From Candidatus Roslinia caecavium (GTDB lineage: Bacteria > Bacillota > Clostridia > Monoglobales > Monoglobaceae), in contig CAJFTO010000002.1 in the NCBI GenBank assembly GCA_904419955.1, positions 144,982 through 208,981 of the forward strand: a stretch of DNA of 64,000 nt. Direction: 5' to 3'. This document shows, in pieces, positions 27,535 to 38,800 of this stretch. The stretch's first letter is position 1; every line of letters starts with the position of its first letter. Made by a program: the position numbers and the translations under genes. Below the pieces are notes generated by a model. That model saw only the letters and a program-made list of their open reading frames with translations. It was not told the DNA's origin and ran no database searches.

Positions 27535-28860
27535 TTGGAGAACGTTAATCAAATTTGGGAAGAGGTTACGCGTTACCTTAAGGACGAAATGTCAAGCGTA
27601 GCTTTCGACACATGGATAAAGCCCATATCGCCCGCGTCGATATCTAACACCACGATCACGCTTACGGTGCCGGGCAATTCGCAAAAAAGCGGTCTGAATA
27701 AGAATATGATACTGACCAAATACCGCTCTTTGATAGAGAGCGCGATAACAGCGGCGACAGGGTCGGAATACGAGCTGGCCGTCGAGTTTGAAGACGATAT
27801 GTCAAAACAAGAGGTTGACGATCCCATTAAGCTTGAGAGTACGCTTAACCCCAAATATACGTTTGAAAACTTCGTCGTAGGAAACAGCAACAACCTGGCG
27901 CACGCCGCCGCTCTCGCGGTCGCGGAATCTCCGTCTCAGATATATAACCCGCTGTTTATCTACGGCGGCAGCGGTCTCGGCAAGACGCACCTTATGCAGG
28001 CCGTGGGCAATTACTTCCTTAAAAATTATCCGGGCAAGAAGGTGCTCTACACCACTACCGAAAAATTTACATACGAGCTGGTAAACGCCATAAGGGAAAA
28101 GACGAATCAGGAATTTAGAAACAAGCACAGAACGGTCGACCTGCTGCTTATGGACGACATACAGTTCCTGTCCACCAAGGAGCTCGCGCAGGAAGAGTTT
28201 TTCCACACCTTTAACGCGCTGTACGAGGCCGGCAAACAGATAATCCTGACGTCGGACCGGATGCCGTCCGAGACTCCGCATCTTGAGGAGAGGCTTAAAA
28301 CCAGGTTCCAGATGGGACTTTTGGCGGATATCCAGCCGCCCGACTACGAAACGAGAATGGCGATCCTAAGGAGCAAGCTCGAGGAAGAATATTTCACGTT
28401 CGACGAGGAGATCGTCGAATTCGTGGCGAACAATATCACCTCTAACGTCCGAGACTTAGAGGGCGGGCTTAAGAGAATACTCGCCTACGCGGGGATCGAG
28501 CGAACCAACACCATATCGATGGAACTGGCTCAAAAAGCGCTCAAGGACATACTCTCGACCCTGCCTCAGAGAAATATTACCGTTCAGGTCATAATCGACG
28601 AAGTTGAAAAATATTTCAGGCTCCCCAAAGGCTCGCTCGTCACAAAGAAACGCTCGAACGACATCGCGTATCCGAGACATATAGCGATGTATATATCGAG
28701 AGTTATCCTCGACGAGTCGTATCCTAAGATCGGCGAGGAGTTCAACCGCGACCACACCACAGTAATGACCGCGGTCAAGAAAATCAAGGCCAACCTCAGC
28801 GGAGACGCCGAGCTGGAATCGATCATCAAAGAACTTGTGGAAAATATAAAAAAGAAATAA
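27535..28860 (+). CDS. dnaA: Chromosomal replication initiator DnaA
   Basis: The AAA+ ATPase that binds origin DNA and opens it. I start at the TTG at 27535 (441 residues) because GGAGAG lies 9 nt upstream and the product begins MENVNQIWEEV, as in other DnaA proteins. Domain I is about 1-80, a short linker follows, the AAA+ domain starts near 105 with Walker A GGSGLGKT (144-151) and Walker B LLLMDDIQFL, and domain IV ends the protein with the DNA-binding signature DHTTVMTAVKKI. The next gene is mnmE, not dnaN, which is unusual for this phylum. Confidence 0.97.
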   Translation: MENVNQIWEEVTRYLKDEMSSVAFDTWIKPISPASISNTTITLTVPGNSQKSGLNKNMILTKYRSLIESAITAATGSEYELAVEFEDDMSKQEVDDPIKLESTLNPKYTFENFVVGNSNNLAHAAALAVAESPSQIYNPLFIYGGSGLGKTHLMQAVGNYFLKNYPGKKVLYTTTEKFTYELVNAIREKTNQEFRNKHRTVDLLLMDDIQFLSTKELAQEEFFHTFNALYEAGKQIILTSDRMPSETPHLEERLKTRFQMGLLADIQPPDYETRMAILRSKLEEEYFTFDEEIVEFVANNITSNVRDLEGGLKRILAYAGIERTNTISMELAQKALKDILSTLPQRNITVQVIIDEVEKYFRLPKGSLVTKKRSNDIAYPRHIAMYISRVILDESYPKIGEEFNRDHTTVMTAVKKIKANLSGDAELESIIKELVENIKKK

Positions 28861-28958
28861 TATATAGACTGCGGTTTATACCTTATATTAGTATATTGCG
28901 ATATATAAGCGGAACTAATACGATCCGCGCCGCGAGCTGATTTTTAATACGATAACCC

Positions 28959-28987
28959 TGTCCGCCGGAGCGCATGTACGGCGGACA
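28959..28987 (+). other. Stem-loop in the dnaA-mnmE gap
   Basis: TGTCCGCCG and CGGCGGACA form a perfect 9-bp stem with an 11-nt loop, without a T-run. It may be an RNA processing or stability element; it is not a convincing terminator. Confidence 0.4.
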
Positions 28988-29034
28988 TTAACATATCGGC
29001 ATAATAAAGCTCCGGACAAGGAGGACGAATCCAA

Positions 29035-30432
29035 ATGAAAATTTACGATACAATAGCCGCCATAGCCACGCCTATCGGTTCGGGCGGCATAGCTATAATA
29101 AGGGTGAGCGGCGAGGACGCGGTGAAGATCAGCCAAAGCATAATAAAGACCCGCTCCGGCAAGGCTCTTTCAGAGCTTGAATCGCACAAGCTCACGCTCT
29201 CGTACGTATGCGATCCCGACGCGGAAAACGACGTAATAGACCAGGCACTCGTCGCCGTCATGTTTTCGCCTTCGTCCTATACTGGCGAGGACGTGGTCGA
29301 GATAAACTGCCACGGCGGCTACTTCGCCGCTCAGACGATTCTCGACCGGCTTTTAAAGGCGGGCGCGCGGCTCGCCGAACCCGGCGAGTTTACCCGGCGC
29401 GCGTTTATGAACGGCAAGACCGACATGCTGGGCGCGGAAGCTGCGATAGACATTATCGGCTCCCACTCGAGCCTCGGCCTGCAAAACGCCGCTAAGTCGC
29501 TATGCGGCGCGCTTTCCGACAAAATAAACGCGCTGAGGGAGCGTATAATAGCCATAACCGCTCATATTTCGGCGGCCGCGGATTATCCCGAAGAAGTGGA
29601 CGAGCCCGATACTTCCGAACTGTGCGGCGAGATCACGGGGATCTCCTCCGAGATAGACAAACTGCTGAGCGGCTTTAACACGGGCAAGATCCTGCGCGAC
29701 GGGATAACCACAGTTATAGTCGGAAAGCCCAACGTGGGGAAATCTTCTATCCTTAACGCGCTGGCCCGCGCCGACCGCGCGATAGTGACCGATATCCCCG
29801 GCACTACAAGGGATATTATAGAGGAATATATAAATATAAAAGGCGCGGCGCTGCGTCTTATGGATACCGCCGGTATCCGCGCGGCGGACGACGAGGTGGA
29901 ACAGATAGGAGTAGAGCTCGCAAAGGAGAGCATAGAAAAAGCCGATCTATGCCTTTTCGTAATAGATTCCGCCTCAGCGCTGACCGACGAGGACTACCAG
30001 ATCGCGGATAAGCTGAAAAACAGTACGGCGCTCGCGATCCTCAACAAAACCGATAAAGGCGGCGAGGCGACCAAGGACATGATAATCCGCGAACTCGGCT
30101 TCCCGGAAAGCGCGATCGTAGAGACCGCGACCCCTAAAGACGAACCGCCGTCGGGCATAGACGCGCTCGAGGACAAGATCGCCGATATGTTTATAACCGG
30201 AAAGGCCGACACCGGAGAAGTCTTTATCTCCAACGAGAGACAGAAAGACTCTCTTTTAAAGGCCAAAAACTCTATATCGCTCGCGCTCGACGCGGCGGAA
30301 AACGGGGCGCCGTTCGATCTGCTCTATATCGATCTTGAGGACAGCCTCTCGGCGCTCGGCGAGGTAATAGGCCTCACCGTTCAGGAGGAAATAATCGACC
30401 AGGTATTCAGCAGATTCTGCGTCGGCAAATAG
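29035..30432 (+). CDS. mnmE: tRNA modification GTPase MnmE
   Basis: Works with MnmG to modify the wobble uridine (carboxymethylaminomethyl group) of certain tRNAs. The 465-residue protein has the N-terminal folate-binding domain (about 1-120), a helical domain, the inserted G domain (about 220-380) with G1 GKPNVGKS (230-237), DIPGTTRD, DTAG and NKTD motifs, and the invariant C-terminal CVGK (462-465) whose Cys is needed for modification. mnmG, usually next, is not here. It starts after AAGGAGGACG, about 175 nt after dnaA. Confidence 0.96.
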   Translation: MKIYDTIAAIATPIGSGGIAIIRVSGEDAVKISQSIIKTRSGKALSELESHKLTLSYVCDPDAENDVIDQALVAVMFSPSSYTGEDVVEINCHGGYFAAQTILDRLLKAGARLAEPGEFTRRAFMNGKTDMLGAEAAIDIIGSHSSLGLQNAAKSLCGALSDKINALRERIIAITAHISAAADYPEEVDEPDTSELCGEITGISSEIDKLLSGFNTGKILRDGITTVIVGKPNVGKSSILNALARADRAIVTDIPGTTRDIIEEYINIKGAALRLMDTAGIRAADDEVEQIGVELAKESIEKADLCLFVIDSASALTDEDYQIADKLKNSTALAILNKTDKGGEATKDMIIRELGFPESAIVETATPKDEPPSGIDALEDKIADMFITGKADTGEVFISNERQKDSLLKAKNSISLALDAAENGAPFDLLYIDLEDSLSALGEVIGLTVQEEIIDQVFSRFCVGK

Positions 30433-30500
30433 AAACCTCTTTGGGCGCCGAACGAATACCATATAAGCATAAACGTTAACGACATAAAGAAGGATTTGAC

Positions 30501-31526
30501 ATGAGTGAAAAAAAAGACGTAATAAAACTGCCGGCTTCGTTTATCGAAAAATACGTAAGGTTCTCGGATCCGGAATATATCAAGGTATATCTTTACGCCA
30601 AATACATGTCCGCGCAAAACGGCAAATTTCCCGAAACCGGCGAACTGGCCGCGCGGCTCGGACTCGACGCCGACAAGGTAGCCTTTATAATAGATTTCTG
30701 GATCGCGAACGAAGAACTGACCGTATCCGACGCGGGCACGATCGCTTTCAGCGCCGAACCCAAAAAGAGCAAGCCCAAGCCGGAAAGTCACAGCTCCGCC
30801 AAGACGCCGGATATGAGCCTTAAACCGTCTTACTCCGGCGCGGAGATCAAGACTGCGAAAGATAAGGATCCCAAGCTTTCGGAACTGTTCTATCAGGTCG
30901 AAAATATTCTCGGCAAGCTTCTGAGCGCAAGCGATCAGGAAATGATATATTCGTTCTACGACTGGCTCGGCCTTCCCGTCGAGGTCATAGTTATGATCCT
31001 CTCCTACGCCGCTAAGGTCGGAAAGACCAACAAGCGGTACATAGAGAAACTCGCTATAGACTGGGCGGACAAAGAGATAAACACCTACGAAAAGGCCGAG
31101 CTATACATAAAAGAGCTTGAAGCGATAGACAGCGCCGAACACAGCGTTCGTTCGATACTCGGGATATACGACCGCGCCTTGACGCAGACCGAGAAGAAAT
31201 ACATAAAGCGCTGGACGCAGGAGCTCCATGTTCCGACCGAACTGATCCAGGCCGCTTATGACAAGACGGTAGAATATACCGGCAAGCTCGCCTGGAGCTA
31301 TATGAACAAGCTTATCGTCTCATGGATGGACGAGGGAATAACCGACTTGGAGTCGCTTAAGAAACACGAGGAGCTGTTTAAACTGAAAAACTCTTCAAAT
31401 TCGGGCAACGGCGCCAAACCGGCGGTCAAGAAGAGCAAGTTCAACAACTACACCGACACCAATAAGACCGATTACGACGAGATAGAGAGGCATTTAGACG
31501 ATCTGCTCGACACTTATATAAAATAA
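30501..31526 (+). CDS. DnaD-domain replication protein
   Basis: A 341-residue protein with an N-terminal winged-helix-like region (about 8-85) and two DnaB_2/DnaD-type C-terminal domains: one around residues 120-200 (FYDWLGLPVEVIVMILSYA) and one around 210-285 (EKKYIKRWTQELHVPTELIQAAYD). The second contains the YxxxIxxxW-like ending YMNKLIVSWMDEGI typical of the family. DnaD/DnaB proteins remodel origin DNA and recruit the DnaI-helicase complex. It stands 69 nt after mnmE and 22 nt before the dnaI-like gene, so the two form a primosome operon. Double-domain architecture resembles DnaD/DnaB homologues of Clostridia more than Bacillus DnaD. Confidence 0.9.
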   Translation: MSEKKDVIKLPASFIEKYVRFSDPEYIKVYLYAKYMSAQNGKFPETGELAARLGLDADKVAFIIDFWIANEELTVSDAGTIAFSAEPKKSKPKPESHSSAKTPDMSLKPSYSGAEIKTAKDKDPKLSELFYQVENILGKLLSASDQEMIYSFYDWLGLPVEVIVMILSYAAKVGKTNKRYIEKLAIDWADKEINTYEKAELYIKELEAIDSAEHSVRSILGIYDRALTQTEKKYIKRWTQELHVPTELIQAAYDKTVEYTGKLAWSYMNKLIVSWMDEGITDLESLKKHEELFKLKNSSNSGNGAKPAVKKSKFNNYTDTNKTDYDEIERHLDDLLDTYIK

Positions 31527-31548
31527 CAAGATTTAGGAGGCGACGCCT

Positions 31549-32553
31549 ATGAAATCCGCTCACGCTCTCGCAACTCAGGAGCTGGCCGAGATCAGGGAGA
31601 CAAATAAACGCAAACACGCCGAACGGCTCAGGCATGTGAGAAACGCGGCGCCGGAGTTTATACAGATAGAAAACTCGATGCAGAGAGCCGGGACCCAGCT
31701 GCTCAAATCAGTTCTGCACGGAAATACCGACGATTTTGAGAAGATCAAGTCGATAATACAGAAAAAGCAAGCGGAAAAGGCCGAATTACTGAGAAATCTC
31801 GATCTTCCCGAAGACTATCTGGACGAAAAATACGACTGCGATATTTGCGGCGACACCGGCTTCGACGATAACGGCAGACGCTGCGAATGTCTAAAAAAAC
31901 TTATCAACAAGTATATAATACAGAACTCTAATATGAGCGAGATAATGAAATCGCAGCGTTTCGATACGCTCGATTTTACTCTTTACTCCGAGACTAACAA
32001 GCTCCCTAACGGGCGCACGGAGCGCGAACAGATAAATAGGATCTACAACGCGGCTTTGAAATTCGCAAATACCTTTGACGAAGATAACCGGAATCTTTTA
32101 CTTATAGGCAACGCCGGAACCGGGAAGACGTTTCTGTCGAGCTGTATCGCGAACCGCGCTTTAGAACGCGGCAAGACCGTATACTATCAGACCGCCTACC
32201 CGCTGTTCGAGCTTATGGAAAATATAAAATTCGGCAAGAACAACGACGATCCCGAGGCCGCGGCCGACATGGCGTATACCGCCAAATATTTAAGACAAGT
32301 CGATCTTTTGATCATAGACGACCTCGGAAGCGAGTTTACGACCCAGTTTACCGCAGCCGCGTTTTTCGATCTGCTCAACGCGAGACTCACAAGCGGCAAA
32401 AGCGTTATCCTGTCCACAAACCTGTCGTTAGACGATCTGGAAACGCTATACAGCAGACGCGTCTCGTCAAGGCTTCAGGGCGAATTTCAAATCATTCGGA
32501 CAATTGGAGACGATATACGCGAAAAGAAATTAAAACATCAGATATATAAATAA
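31549..32553 (+). CDS. DnaI/DnaC-type replicative helicase loader
   Basis: A 334-residue AAA+ ATPase that loads the replicative helicase. An N-terminal coiled region (about 1-90) is followed by a four-cysteine zinc-binding site (Cys97, Cys100, Cys112, Cys114: CDIC...CEC) as in DnaI, then Walker A GNAGTGKT (187-194), Walker B LLIIDDLGSE, the STN sensor-1 motif and an Arg-rich sensor-2 end (SRRVSSRLQGEF). It ends the dnaA-mnmE-dnaD-dnaI series before two hairpins. Ribosome-binding site AGGAGGCGACGCC. DnaI is the best name, but the family also includes IstB-like and phage proteins. Confidence 0.9.
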   Translation: MKSAHALATQELAEIRETNKRKHAERLRHVRNAAPEFIQIENSMQRAGTQLLKSVLHGNTDDFEKIKSIIQKKQAEKAELLRNLDLPEDYLDEKYDCDICGDTGFDDNGRRCECLKKLINKYIIQNSNMSEIMKSQRFDTLDFTLYSETNKLPNGRTEREQINRIYNAALKFANTFDEDNRNLLLIGNAGTGKTFLSSCIANRALERGKTVYYQTAYPLFELMENIKFGKNNDDPEAAADMAYTAKYLRQVDLLIIDDLGSEFTTQFTAAAFFDLLNARLTSGKSVILSTNLSLDDLETLYSRRVSSRLQGEFQIIRTIGDDIREKKLKHQIYK

Positions 32554-32610
32554 CTCGAATAATATTTTATAGACAAATTTTGTCTCTATAAAATTTCAAT
32601 CCATGAACCT

Positions 32611-32638
32611 AAACCGGAGAGCCGTCTCTCCGGTTTTT
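32611..32638 (+). terminator. Rho-independent terminator after the helicase-loader gene
   Basis: AAACCGGAGAG and CTCTCCGGTTT form a perfect 11-bp stem with a 4-nt loop, then TTTTT. A weaker AT-rich hairpin (ATTTTATAGACA...TGTCTCTATAAAAT) lies just upstream at 32562-32593. Confidence 0.93.
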
Positions 32639-32798
32639 AAGCGCCCGTATGTTACAATTTCATTTCATGCGCGCGCTTTCCGCGCCTACAACTTATGTCT
32701 TTGCCGCCATAAATACCTACATTATAATACATGGCAGAATATACTGCAATTTTTGTCTACTATCATTGTAAAAATGACTTTTATTATAGGCTTTCGAG

Positions 32799-32807
32799 TG
32801 ATACAAT
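32799..32807 (+). promoter_or_regulatory. Candidate extended -10 promoter of the GH3 gene
   Basis: TGATACAAT is an extended -10 element about 45 nt before the ATG at 32852; no good -35 is present. The rest of 32639-32798 is AT-rich without recognisable features. Confidence 0.35.
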
Positions 32808-32851
32808 TTAGGTATAAATAATAAAAAAATATATCATAAGGAGGCTTTTTT

Positions 32852-35800
32852 ATGAAAACTCACAAAATTCTCTCGGCATTTTTGGCTATTGTGATGGTTT
32901 GCACATCTATCATAATACCGGCATACGCCGCAGAGACGACCGACGCGGCGACGCTTGCCGAAGATTTTGGCACGGTAACAAACAACGCCGACGGTTCGGT
33001 AACATTAAACTTCGGGCAAGACTCGATAACGACCAGCGGAGGCGGCGAAATCACGACAGATACCGTAAACGGCGGCGTTTTGAGACCCGACAATCTCAGA
33101 ACGGACGCCAACGACCTCGCAGTCCTCACTCTGCCGTCAGTGACCCTGACCGGCTCGGGATATGACAAAGTTGAGATTTATGCCGGAAACAAAAACACGT
33201 CTAACGTTACCGTTAAGGTTGGAGAAACCGAGGTTGCGTCAATATCGAACGTGAATACCGGCAGCGATAACAACGCATGGTCTAACTTTCAACTGTTCAC
33301 CGCGAATTTAAGCTATACCGAAGCGGAGGGTGCGGTTACCCTCAACATCTCAGGAGTAGGTGGAAAAACGTACTGCGGCAACTATGTTTACGTAAGATTC
33401 TACAACTCCGGCGCGCCGGCCGTTTCTCCGGATCCGTCCGCGAGCGAAGAACCCTCGGCTCCCTCAGCGTCCCCCGAATCCGAGCAGCCATACTCGATCA
33501 CCGGCGCGGAATTCAGCGACGATCAGACTCTGAGCGTCACATACTCAAAGCAGGAAGACGCTCCCGAATCGGCAGTACTCTTAGCGGCCACGTATACGGA
33601 TACAAACGAAGATCAAATGATCGACTTTAATCAGGTCGATATAGACGGCAGCGGCTCCCAGACGATCGCGCTTGCAAAGCCGGAGACGGGTATTGTTAAG
33701 CTGTTTATATGGGACGGAACAAATTCGCTCCAGCCGCTCAGCAATACCAGAAAACTCTCGGTCAATATCAGTAGCGGCGACCCGATATACATGGATACAA
33801 GCTACTCTTTCGAGGAGCGCGCGGCGGATCTTGTTTCAAGAATGACCCTTGAAGAAAAGGTTTCGCAGCTCGGTTATAAAGCTCCGGCTATAGAGAGACT
33901 CGGCGTTTCTGCATACGATTATTGGAAAGAAGCTCTGCACGGCGTTGCAAGACAAGGCAAGGCTACGTCGTTCCCGACGGCGCTCTCGCTTTCCAACACA
34001 TGGAACCGCGATCTTATCTACACTGTCGCGGACGTGATATCCACCGAGGCCAGAGCTAAGAACAACAGATACAATCTTTCATACTGGAGTCCGACGGTCA
34101 ATATGGCCCGCGACCCGAGATGGGGCAGAAACGAAGAGACCTACGGCGAGGATCCGTACCTCTCGAGCCAGATCGGCGCAGAGTTTGTAAAGGGTATGCA
34201 GGGCGACGATCCCACATATCTTAAGACGATCGCGACGCTTAAGCACTTCGCGGCGAACAACAACGAGACCAGCCGCAGCAGCGGCTCGTCCATGATGACC
34301 GAATTCAACTTCAGGAACTACTACACAAGAGTATTCCAAGACATCACAGAAATAGTTATGCCGGCTTCGGTAATGGCTTCATATAACGGAACGTCTATCA
34401 CCAGAAACGGAGAATTTATTTACAACTTCATTCCTTCGGCCGCAAATTCGTATCTGCTTCAAGATCTGCTCAGACGCAACTGGGGATTCGACGGATACGT
34501 AACGAGCGACTGCGGCGCGGGCGAATACGCTTGGGGCAGCAACACGAGAGAACCTAATCCCGCCTTCCAGCTGGGAACTCTCGGCAGTACTACGCTTCCT
34601 ACCGAACAGTATGTAGCGGCGTTTTTCCAGAACGGACTCAACCTCGAATGCAACCTAAGCGGCGGAAACATATCGACATCGTACGGCGTTGCGGCTGTCG
34701 AGAACGGATACTTAAGCGAAGAAGAACTTGAACGCGTCGTATACGAGCTGTTCCTGCAGAGATTCAGAACGGGCGAATTTGACGACGGCGCTACATATCA
34801 GGATATCTCTTCAAGCGAGATAGAGACCGACGAGAACGTAGCGGTCGCTGAAGAAGCCGCTGAAGAATCTTGGGTTCTTCTCAAGAACGACGACAATATG
34901 CTGCCTCTGAGCGAGGATCAGACTGATAACATTGCGATAGTTGGTAACTTAGCCGACGAGATAGTCCTCGGCGACTATACGGGCTCGCCCACAAAGACCA
35001 CTACCCCTGTAGACGGCATAACCGAAGAGGTAAAGAGCGTTAATCCCAACGCGGAAGTAAATCACTATGGCGTTGTTACCGACGACACCCTGCTGTTTAA
35101 CGTTAAAAGCATCAACTTCGTATACAAAGACGGATCTAAGAAACCCGTCGATTTGACAAAGGCTACGGACGTAAGCGGGATGACTCTGACGGAAGACGGC
35201 TCTCTTATCAACGTTACTCAGACGGCTTCGGCTGTAATTAAAGACGTCGATTTCAACGGCGCGGTAAACGTCGAAATCGAAATGTCGACGGGAAGCAGAA
35301 TCGGCGGAACGCTCAACATCTCGTACGGCGAAGTCGGCACGTTTGCGGCAGTAAGCACAACGCCGACGGACAGTACCGACACGTACGTCGCTTGCAGTCT
35401 TCCTCAGAATATCGAGGACACCGGCGGTTACGACGGCGTAAACGATCTGGTCATCACCGCGACGGCGGCTGTAAGGGATTTCTCGGTAGAGAACTTCAAA
35501 ACGCAGCTCGACGCGGCGGACGTTATTATAGCGTACGCGGGCACGGTTCCGAAGAATTCGACGGGCTTAGGCGAATCGGACGCTCAGGAAGGTAAAGACA
35601 GAAGCAATATCGACCTTCCCGCTTCGCAGTCTCACGTTCAAGCGCTCTGCGACGCGTATCCCGACAAGACCGTAGTAGTTATGTCGACGGTCGGTCAGAT
35701 GAATGTAGAGCCGTTTATGGATAAGTGCAAAGCTATACTGTGGACGTCGTATAACGGTCAGACTCAGGGCACGGCTCTGGCGAAGATACTGCTCGGCGAG

Positions 35801-38800
35801 GCTAATCCTTCGGGCAGACTGTCGACGACATGGTATCAAAACAGCGACGTCGATAAAATGGAGCTCAGCAACAGTTCAAATCAGACTTTAGGCGGCATAA
35901 CGGGTAGATACACAGACTACAACATCCAGGCGGACGGCTCTAATCCGGGTCATACCTACCAGTATTACATAGGAGATCCGATCTATCCGTTCGGTTACGG
36001 ACTTAGCTACACAAGCTTTGAATATTCAAACCCGACGATCGACCAGACCAGCGTAGACGCGAACGGAACGGTAACGTTCACTGTAGACGTAACGAATACC
36101 GGCGCCGTAACCGGCCAGGAAGTCGTTCAGCTCTACGTTTCGCATCCGGACGCGGGCGTTGGAACAACTCCGGCAAAACAGCTTAAGGGCTTCGAAAAGA
36201 TCGAGCTTCAGCCGGGCGAGAAACAGACGGTTTCGATCAGCCTTAACGTAAGAGATATGTATCTGTTCAGCGAGACGGAGCAGAAGGATATCGTTCCGAC
36301 CGGAACATACACGGCGTATCTCGCTAAAAACGCGGACGACGAGACAAATGCGATCGACTTTAACGTAACGGGTACGCTGGCTTCGACGCTTAAGACGGTT
36401 CAGGCTATCCCCGACGGCGTTTCGGTAAACGGACTTATCCGCGAAGACGGCACGGCGCTCGAACCGGTTACTCAGATCGATTCCGGTCTCTCGGCTATAA
36501 TGAGCGACGAGGTATGGGTAAATCTTAACGACGCAGACGTCAGATACGAGAGTTCAAACAGTAACGTTGCATCGGTAGACGCAAACGGCATAGTAAGATC
36601 CGGCGTATACGAGGGCGTAGCGACCATCACCTGCACGGTAACGGTCGACGGAGTATCCGTATCGGATTCGTATCCGGTAGTAAATAAGCTGGAGATCAAA
36701 CCGAGCGTGGAAGAGATCAATAACGCGCTGGCTCAGCTCAAAGCGGAATACGACAGATTATCCGCTTCAAAGGACGCGTATTCGGAAACGAACTGGAACG
36801 AGATCGAGAAGATCTACAACAACGGCGTAAACGGTATCAATAACGCCACTACTCAGTCTGAACTCGCGTCGATAGTCGCAGAAAAGATCAACAACATGAA
36901 CTCCGTTATTATGGATAACCTGTCCAACACCTATACTATAAGTTCGGTCAATCCGGAATTTATCAAGAACGGAGTTATAGACTACTCTGAAAACGGCATA
37001 CCGATGTACGACGGAGCTAACGGAACGATCACCAACTCCAATCCTTACAGCGGTATCCAGCTTCAGGCGGCCGACGAGGACGGAAACATTATCGACAACT
37101 CGAAACTGGTATGGCAGATCAACAAGTTTGACTCGTCGTCGCGTAGGGTTGCAGATATAAACAGCGAAACGGGCGAACTTACCGTATACGGAAACGGCAT
37201 CATCCAGATCACGGCCGCAAACCTTGAAGATATGACCTGCGGCACGTTGATGGTTCAGGTAAATATGCAGATAGAGGGCGAGTACGCCGATAACGCAAAC
37301 GGCGCGGATCTCACGGATTCTCAAGGCGCCTGCAGCGGCGGCAACGACGCGGGAAGCACGGCGGATTCGTGGATCGAATATAAATCGGTTAAGCTCTCCA
37401 ACTTAGATAGCCTTATCGTCAGATACGCGGGCAGAAACGCCGGTCAGATATACGTCAGCCTTGAGAGAAACAGCGATCCCGAAAACCTGATCGCATCCGG
37501 CAACGCGACCGCGACGGGCGCATGGGGAACATGGTCCGACCTCGAGCTCACTCTCAACGCGGAGAACCTGTACAACGCTCAGGTAAACGGACTGCTCGAC
37601 GAATACGGCTGCGCGGATATCTACATCCAGACCAACGGCACAAACCTCGATTACTTCAGATTGAATTATATCGAGAACAACGACGAAATACCTTATACAA
37701 TAAACGGCGTTTTGAATAAGACAGGAGGCAGGATGAAGGTAACGCTCGGCTATCGCGGAAGCGTTCTGGCTACGGACGTTAACCTGACTGCGACGATAAA
37801 CGGACAGACTCCGGTATCCACGACCGTCAGAGGAACCGGCGAATTTGAAATAGCTACCGGCGCAACCGAAGGCCAGACCGTAAGCCTTGTCGTGACCGAC
37901 GCTGACGGCGCTCCGCTCTCAGAGGTATACGAGCAGGTATGGCATGAACCGGTTGACAGCGAGATCGTAGTTTATACGCTAAATAGTACCGAATACGACT
38001 ATACTGTTCTCTCGGGCGGATCCGACACTACGCAGTACGCCGATACAGTAAACGGACTTAGCGGCTATGGTTCATGGGCAGTCGTAGATCGTTCGGTTGA
38101 TTATACTTACAGCGACGTGAACGAAAAGACTTATGATTACACATTCACTAAGGCTTGGCAGGCCGGCGGAGGAAGCACGACCAACCGTTGCTTCTACTTC
38201 ACGCCGAAAGCGCCCTGTAAAGTAACCGTATTATTTAGCGGCGGCGACGCTTCGCGCAGCATGACGATCTACCAGAGCGACGATAATATGATCACGCAGC
38301 CGGGCACGGGATCCGTTAAAGATTTCAGCCTTGAAATAACCGATACTTCGACGCCGGTATACGTATACGGCGGCAGCAGCAACAAACAGCTTTACGCTAT
38401 AATCGTAGAATACTACGGCCAGCAGGCTACGACAAGCGAGGACTCCGGCGCGGCGGTCGCCGGGTCCGACGAAGTCGAGGACTACGACAGACCGGTTCAG
38501 TATATAGATTGGAACGGAACTCAGATCACGCTCACTAAGAACGACTTAACGGGCGAGTCGAAGGTTTGGTATACGAATATACTCGGCACGCGCACGCAGC
38601 TAAGCACGGAATATTTCGAGACTTCCGACGTCGAGTACGGCGCCGACGACAATTATAACATTAACAAACTCGCGGTATACAACGGCAGACTCTACGCGAG
38701 CTGCGACGACGGTTTGGTCATCGTATTTACCGACTGCGTAAAGTGCTACCAGCTTAAAAAGCCGACCGATATCGACATAAAAGAGATGAGCATCTCTGAA

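Noticed and set aside
32603..32821. A 72-codon plus-strand open frame between the helicase-loader and GH3 genes
   Set aside because: It starts inside a terminator, has no ribosome-binding site, and overlaps the GH3 promoter region.
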